Source: Gymnopus androsaceus JB14 (Eukaryota; Basidiomycota; Agaricomycetes; Agaricales; Omphalotaceae). From it: a DNA stretch of 64,000 nt. Within the stretch, counting starts at the first letter, position 1, and each line of letters begins with the position of its first letter. This document shows positions 59,034 through 64,000 of this stretch, one piece after another. The stretch lies in NCBI GenBank assembly GCA_009733575.1, contig ML769403.1, positions 310,001 through 374,000 of the forward strand, read 5' to 3'. The notes below the pieces were generated by a model that worked only from the letters and a program-made list of their open reading frames with translations, was not told where the DNA came from and did not search any database. The position numbers and the translations under genes were made by a program.

Positions 59034-59339
59034 AAAAAAATGCGCGCAAGGTCGCATCGACAGCTGCAGCTCACGCAAATGAGGTTCAATGACCTTAAAA
59101 ACTTTGTATTTATCTCTTTGAATACATTTTCTATGGAATTAGCCCTAAAATTTGAGAGTTGAATGGTCAATTCTGGGTGAATTGGGGTTGCCGGTGCACC
59201 CAAACTTCCAAACAGACTGCACTGGAGAATGTGAAACTTCCTAAGCCCTGACCAGGGAATTTTTCACTTTGGGAAATAATGTCAACCGATAACAAGAAAA
59301 TGGCAACAGGAAGGGGTATGACCGCGGTTGAATGAATGC

Positions 59340-59696
59340 TAGGGCTGCTCACCGTAACCGTTCATACGGGTCCAACGGTGACGGGTTTACGGTACCGTAT
59401 ACCGTACCGTCGGAGGTCTTGGGAGTACCGTAAAGGACCGTATAGTTTGCGGATCTCTGGATTTTGCTCTATGAGTGGATTTACACTATTTTTACATTAG
59501 AATATGACTGAAAAAATGTATATAAAACATTACCATGATGTTTGAATTTTTTTCTTGGCCTACTAGATGCTGTTTTACAGTTTACGGTACGGTATACGGT
59601 CCTTCCCGTAACCGTACCGTCTTGCACAAACTCCTATACGGTTTACGGCCGTCAATTATACGGCCGTTACCGTTTTCGGTACGGCGAGCAGCCCTA
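59340..59696. mobile_element. Non-autonomous hAT-like element, 357 bp, with 8-bp target duplication
   Basis: The ends TAGGGCTGCTCACCGTA and TACGGCGAGCAGCCCTA are inverted with one mismatch. ATGAATGC flanks both sides exactly (59332-59339 and 59697-59704). The interior is composed of many CGGTA/TACCG words on both sides of an AT-rich centre, so it can fold back. No transposase is encoded. Confidence 0.9.
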
Positions 59697-59967
59697 ATGA
59701 ATGCTGTGGAGTTGAGCAACAGAATGGACTCAGCCAGAGCCATGCTTCGCAGATGAAAACATTATTGAGTGACCATACTGGGAGGTCTGAAAAAATACTA
59801 GTCAAAGGCAAAGGTCTGACAGATAGATTCTTAGCAATATTTGAACAAGAGAGAAGCCTTATTTGCACATACATTCCCTATGGGAATGCTTGCTGCCACT
59901 ATCTTTACCCAGTTAGACATTCATCTTTATCTCCTTCACCCAATGTCCTGAGAGGCTTGAAGACCAG

Positions 59968-60155
59968 CATCAGCAAAACCTGGGTGATCCCATAGCAAGG
60001 TCCCCCTCTGTGCAGCTCTGCACAGTTCTGTACAGAGCTGTACAGCAACTGATCTATATCAATTCCTGATCAATTGCTGTACAGCTCTGTACAGAGCTGT
60101 ACAGAGCTGCACAGAGGGGGACCTTGCTATGGCAAACACCCAGGTTTTGCTGATG
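59968..60155. mobile_element. Miniature element, family CATCAGCAAAACC, copy 2 (188 bp)
   Basis: The ends CATCAGCAAAACCTGGGTG and CACCCAGGTTTTGCTGATG are perfect inverted repeats. The interior is nearly symmetrical: both sides contain an inverted CCTTGCTATGG word, AGAGGGGGACC, and runs of CTGTACAGAGCTGTACAG. It interrupts an open frame that resumes with FRKQEIQQSMSSVSSVASSI. Confidence 0.88.
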
Positions 60156-60609
60156 CAGTTCCGTTGTCCTTTCGCAAGCAGGAAATCCAGCAGTCTATGT
60201 CATCTGTGTCATCTGTGGCAAGCTCCATAAGGGATTCAATGGTTCCAAGAGTGGAAGAGTTGGCTTTACAATATGGAGGAAAGATAATTTTGGCTTCGCT
60301 TCACTTGCAAAGTCTTTGGTCTGCATTTTCGCCAGTCATTATTGAAGAGAGGATGTAGTACAGGAAAAAGTGTATGTTGACAGGCAAAATATACCATGAA
60401 ACGTAGTCATTTTTCAACCAATTTTATTGAATCCTTTTGGGGCTAATTCCATAGAATATGTATTCAAAGAGATAACTACAAAGTTTTAAGGACATTGAAC
60501 CTCATTTGCATGAGCTGCAGCTGTCGACGCGACCTTGCGCGCATTTTTGTGTGTGTATATCTCACGGCGGAATTGCCGGTTTGGCCGACATTTTTGCAAA
60601 CGGCAATAA

Positions 60610-61118
60610 ATTTACAAGCCCGAAGGGCTCAAGGGCGACGTCTTTTCGCTCAGGGCTCAGTTAAGCACAGCATAGCACGGAGTGTTGAGCTCCCATCTAT
60701 CGTGCATGATTCGGTACTACTGTTTTCAAGTTTGTGTGTGGAGCTGACAATCCTTTGGATTTTTAAAGCAGTTCCACGTTTCTGCACGCTGGACGCCCTA
60801 CCTCGCATAGGTGCCGTGAAAAATCTGCGCACTGCGCAATTAGGTATATAGGTTGTTTCTTGATCGCTTGTTCAACCAAGAACTAACTCAATGACTTACA
60901 GGTATCCCTACTACCGCGTGAGGAATGGCATTCTTGCTACCATCCTACGATGCATCGTCGGGGATAGCTTGGAGAATTTCCTTGCGTTTGATTAGATAAT
61001 CTAATGACATCCAAGAAGCATTACTGCTCTTAGAGGACAATGGGTTCATCCGGATCTCTTAAAGTGAGTCAAGTGATCTCACGGTTTTATCTCATCTTGT
61101 TGGAATATCAGATTTTGA
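60610..61118. other. Intergenic region
   Basis: No gene supported. Short frames only; 60900-61000 reads GYPYYRVRNGILATILRC but is isolated. Confidence 0.4.
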
Positions 61119-61638
61119 TGTACTCGCTATGTATGTAAGTGACCAGATTTTTGGGTTTTTAATACAGTTTACCAGCAATGTACAGAACTTCTTGCATTTT
61201 AATGGTAAAATTCAGACTTTACATGAAATTTAACCTCTAATATGCCTCAGTGCTGTATTATGCCCAAATAAGGACAATCTGCTGTTTCATCCCTAGCATA
61301 CATAGTGACATTATTATTATTTTCATGAACTTGTGGGTCTCAGTATGGCCCTCCAGTACCATAGTAGACATCCAAATTTTTTTGAGTCTCAGTATGCATT
61401 GTATGCCTTTCAATGAACAGTTCAATTTACTACCAGCACCAACAATTGGGTATGCTACCTAAAAATGGCAATCTTGTGTCAGAATGAGTACACAATGAAT
61501 TTTTTTTTTTTTTGACATTGTCATATTGAGGAAAAGTGAGGCCTAAATCCCACAAAAAGACTGGGTTAATTGTGTTCATTTGCAGCCATTGTTGTTGAAA
61601 TATAGCATGTCCGGTCACTTACATACATAGCGAGTACA
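61119..61638. mobile_element. Terminal-inverted-repeat element, 520 bp
   Basis: 61119-61144 (TGTACTCGCTATGTATGTAA then GTGACC) is the exact reverse complement of 61613-61638, a perfect 26-bp inverted repeat. The interior is AT-rich with no coding capacity and a 16-base T run near 61500. TA at both tips could be the target site of a Tc1/mariner-type element. Confidence 0.8.
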
Positions 61639-61651
61639 AGCTGGATACAGC

Positions 61652-62830
61652 TATGTCATGATGGTATCATGGTTTTCATCATATTTACATCATATCTATG
61701 CTATATTTGCACCTTATATCACTATTGCATCATAGGTGATATCATTACTTCACATAGTATCCACTTACTATATTTGATAGCTATGACATACTGTATGCTT
61801 TCTAGGAGTATAAATACAGGTTGTAGATAGACATGTACTTTACCTGTTTGCCTTAGGATATTTGTTCCAAGATCCATACAAGGTCAAACAGTTATTCATT
61901 TGTCAATATCCTTGTCACCTTACTGGTGTTATAAGGTGTATTCCTACACATCTCATCCATCTCTCTCTTCAACTCGCATCATCACTCACCCCTCTCACTC
62001 CTCTTGATGACTAGAAGCTCTAACGACCTGGGTTTCATTAACGGGCATTCCCCCGAGATTCAGGCAAGGCCTAGTGTGGAGCAGTAGGGTATAGATTCTG
62101 ATATTGTTGCACAGCAGTTACAGGATTGAACAAAACAGGCCAGCAGCAGGCATTACTGTATGAAGAACAAGGATAGATAACCGGTTGCCAAGAAGACTCA
62201 GGTAAATAACAACAAAAGCAAAAGAAAAAGCAACAACCAACAGGGAAAGCAAGAAAGGAAAGCAATAAGCAAAACCAAAGGGAAAGCAAGAAGTAAGGAA
62301 AGAGAAAAGAAAAAGTTCAACAATGAGCAAGATAGCATCTACTCATCACCCATCATCGCTAAGCTCACCTTTTCTAACCAAGCTCTGACTTCTGCCACGA
62401 TGTCTCTTGGTCTTTCATCAACAACTGCAGTGACAACCCTGGTGGGTTGTTTGTGTTGGAATTTAGAAAATCTATTTTAAACTACAATTACAATGTACTT
62501 ACGATTTTCTGATATCACAGAAATATCTGTGCATATATTCACATAGTATCCACTTACTATATGTGATATTTATGACATATGCACTTTTATAGGTATAAAT
62601 ACTACTTGTAGATACACATGTACAGTACTTGTTTGCCTCCGGGCCCAAGAGAGGTCAAACGTTCAATAAATCCATTGCAGCTCTTTTTCTTATTTCCAAT
62701 AGTTTGTTCTTATCACCCATCATTGCTGAGCTCACCTTGTCTAACCAAGCTCTGGCTTCTGACTCAATGTCTCTTGGTGTCTCATCAAGAACTGTGGCAA
62801 TGACCTTGGCGGGTTGTTCAATGGATTTGA
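61652..62830. repeat. LTR-like direct repeat pair with retroelement-like remnants
   Basis: 61755-61890 and 62538-62660 are direct copies. Both contain CACATAGTATCCACTTACTATA, a TATAAATAC promoter-like word, ACATGTAC, TTGTTTGCC-like sequence and GGTCAAAC. Downstream in each copy (62330-62450 and 62700-62830) the minus strand encodes related peptides: DERPRDIVAEVRAWLEKVS and DETPRDIESEARAWLDKVS, each followed by an AMMGD motif. The plus strand after the first copy has ATGACTAGAAGCTCTAACGA, a possible gag-like start. This is best read as overlapping remnants of one repeat family, possibly an LTR retroelement. Confidence 0.5.
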
Positions 62831-63152
62831 GAGGCAAATGAGACTCGTTTTGGGGAACCACTGGGTCCAATTGACTATTGGAAACATCACAAGGACTGGT
62901 TGAGAGTTTCTTGTTGGAATACTCTTCGGGAAAGCCCCAGGGGCAGAAAACAAAAGGCACATTGTTGGCTTTCCAAACGTGTGGCCAAGGATGGACAGGG
63001 GTTAACCTCTGGGTTGAAAATGCCTTAACCTCACCCCTACCCTCCATACCCCTACCCTTCAGACCTGCAGTTCTACTAAGGGTTTTGGAAAGAATTGTGA
63101 GACCCGGTGCACGAAACAGATCTCGAACCAACGTATCCCGAATGTCTCGCAC
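62655..63152 (-). CDS. Repeat-associated hypothetical frame
   Basis: A 165-residue open frame with Pro/Trp-rich start (PWPHVWKANNVPFVFCPWGF) and a C-terminal DETPRDIESEARAWLDKVSS block that recurs at 62330-62450. Because it lies in duplicated repeat sequence, it is more likely a mobile-element remnant than a host gene. I recognise no domain. Confidence 0.3.
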   Translation of the reverse strand: MRDIRDTLVRDLFRAPGLTILSKTLSRTAGLKGRGMEGRGEVKAFSTQRLTPVHPWPHVWKANNVPFVFCPWGFPEEYSNKKLSTSPCDVSNSQLDPVVPQNESHLPLKSIEQPAKVIATVLDETPRDIESEARAWLDKVSSAMMGDKNKLLEIRKRAAMDLLNV

Positions 63153-63394
63153 CTAGATGTAGGTGGAGACCAAATGTGACCACCCGGGTAACCGTGCCGT
63201 AAGGTGGGTCTGGACAGTAGTATGAGTGTTGTACGGAACAGTACAAGCCTCAGAGGTGCAAGGAACAGTGTACGGGCCACCCGCTGACGTAATCAGGAGG
63301 AAGCGGGTGGTATTGTGGTCTGACAACCAGAAATGAGTGAGAGCGGATGGAATATGGGTGAAGGGGTGGTCCAAAAAGGTGTAATAAGTCCGAA

Positions 63395-63636
63395 TATGGA
63401 TAATGCGAATGGAATACAGCAAATGCGGACGGAAATAGCGTGAGAGCGGGTGGAATAGGGTGAAAGCGGGCGGAAATAGCGTGGGAGCGGACGGAATAGT
63501 GCAAAAGCGGATGGAAATAGCATGGAAGTGGATGGAATAGGGTGAAAGCGGATGGGAATAGTGTGAGAGCGGACGGAATAGCGTGGGAGCGGATGGAAAT
63601 AGCGTGGTAGCGGACGGAATTGAGCAAAAGCGGATG
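63395..63636. repeat. Minisatellite of about 20/21-bp units, twelve or so copies
   Basis: Units alternate around GCGTGAGAGCGGACGGAATA and GGTGAAAGCGGATGGAAATA, giving a 41-bp higher-order period. All three frames on the minus strand stay open through it and read as Phe/His/Ser/Pro-rich repeats (PSALTLFPSAFTLFHPL), which I take as incidental. Confidence 0.88.
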
Positions 63637-64000
63637 GTTCCAGAGGTTCTAGAGGTAGCAAAACCCAAATAGGAAGCTCCCGAGGAGCTTTGGTTGTAAA
63701 GTTGTAAACAGAGATAGAAGACAGTGAGCTCTGGACATAGATTTGGTATCTACGGACAGAGCCTCGTAGTTGATGCAGATGACAGTGAGCCTTTGAACGG
63801 AGCTCGGAAGGCACAACTGGTTAGAACAGATAGAAATAGAGAGACAGAGACAGAGGCAGAAGCAAAAAGGGATTGATTCGGTAACAATGGTAATAACAGA
63901 CTAGGGTGCATGGACTCGGGGTGTCTACTTATATACTGTAGGGTGGCTGTGTAAGTCGTCGGGAGGGCCTGATGGATGGTTATCAAGTGCGGGAGGCATC
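63637..64000. other. Right window edge, no gene seen
   Basis: Short GA-rich stretch GAAATAGAGAGACAGAGACA at 63832-63855; otherwise unremarkable. Confidence 0.4.

Larger units (their letters stand above)
58946..60609. mobile_element. Long-inverted-repeat element of about 1.66 kb carrying nested insertions
   Basis: The left arm (about 58946-59150) and right arm (about 60442-60609) are inverse copies. They share TTATTGCCGTTTGCA at the outer tips, GGCCAAACCGGCAATTCCGC then CGTGAGATAT, the word GCGCGCAAGGTCGC, then GAGGTTCAATG and TCTCTTTGAATACAT. Long inverted ends suggest a MULE-like or fold-back transposon, but I see neither a transposase nor a clear target duplication. Inside sit two other elements (59340-59696 and 59968-60155) and short frames interrupted by them. 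Confidence 0.72.

Noticed and set aside
62071..62330. Hydrophobic minus-strand peptide rich in Phe, Leu and Cys
   Set aside because: It arises from a purine-rich AAAGCAAGAAG-type low-complexity plus strand, not from a helix-bearing gene.
63153..63815. Minus-strand Phe/Ser/His-rich repetitive protein
   Set aside because: Frames are open in several registers because of the 20/21-bp minisatellite, and there is no start context or splice support.
1..64000. CRISPR array or prokaryotic operon structure
   Set aside because: Repeats are tandem or terminal-inverted without uniform spacers, and the genes are intron-rich eukaryotic genes.

Overview
The window looks like nuclear DNA of a mushroom-forming basidiomycete (Agaricomycetes). 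Nearly every real gene is cut by short GT-AG introns of about 50-65 nt. It also carries lineage-typical families: a DUF6533 seven-helix protein, a second mushroom-type multi-helix protein, a velvet regulator, an A-T-R reductase and a TPR-CHAT protein. I assigned families by eye from translations and motifs, with no database search.

Layout. 1-9.4 kb: a broken Ser/Pro-rich C-terminal coding end, then a spliced chimera (1653-5377) joining an uncharacterised mushroom protein family to the PH and PB1 half of Cdc24. Two diverged sequence blocks (A and B) recur on either side of it. A minus-strand lysine-methyltransferase-like gene follows. 9.5-17.7 kb is a conserved housekeeping stretch: class II fructose-bisphosphate aldolase, a velvet protein, a Lys/Pro-rich conserved protein, a tiny DASH Hsk3-like subunit and an intron-containing tRNA-Thr(CGT). 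17.7-23.2 kb is gene-poor. 23.3-37.4 kb: an acidic hypothetical protein, D-lactate dehydrogenase (with a 6-nt microexon and a duplicated promoter block), and a divergent pair made of an adenylation-thiolation-reductase enzyme and an MFS permease, which may form a minimal metabolic cluster. 38.6-49.3 kb: a relic VIT/vWA fragment, two multi-helix membrane protein genes, a phosphatidylserine decarboxylase, RIB3 (with an apparent 1-nt frame break) and a secreted spherulin-4-like protein. 49.3-64 kb is repeat-rich and surrounds one large gene, a TPR-CHAT protein with twelve near-identical 45-residue repeats.

Mobile DNA is the dominant theme on the right. I found two non-autonomous hAT-like elements with perfect 8-bp target duplications, two copies of another miniature family sharing CATCAGCAAAACCTGGGTG ends, a long inverted-repeat element holding two nested insertions, several other terminal-inverted-repeat elements, LTR-like direct repeats and two minisatellites. 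The most unusual genes are the TPR-CHAT protein, whose homogeneous repeats resemble those of fungal allorecognition or immune-type receptors, and the Cdc24 chimera, which keeps the localisation and partner-binding modules but has lost the catalytic DH core.
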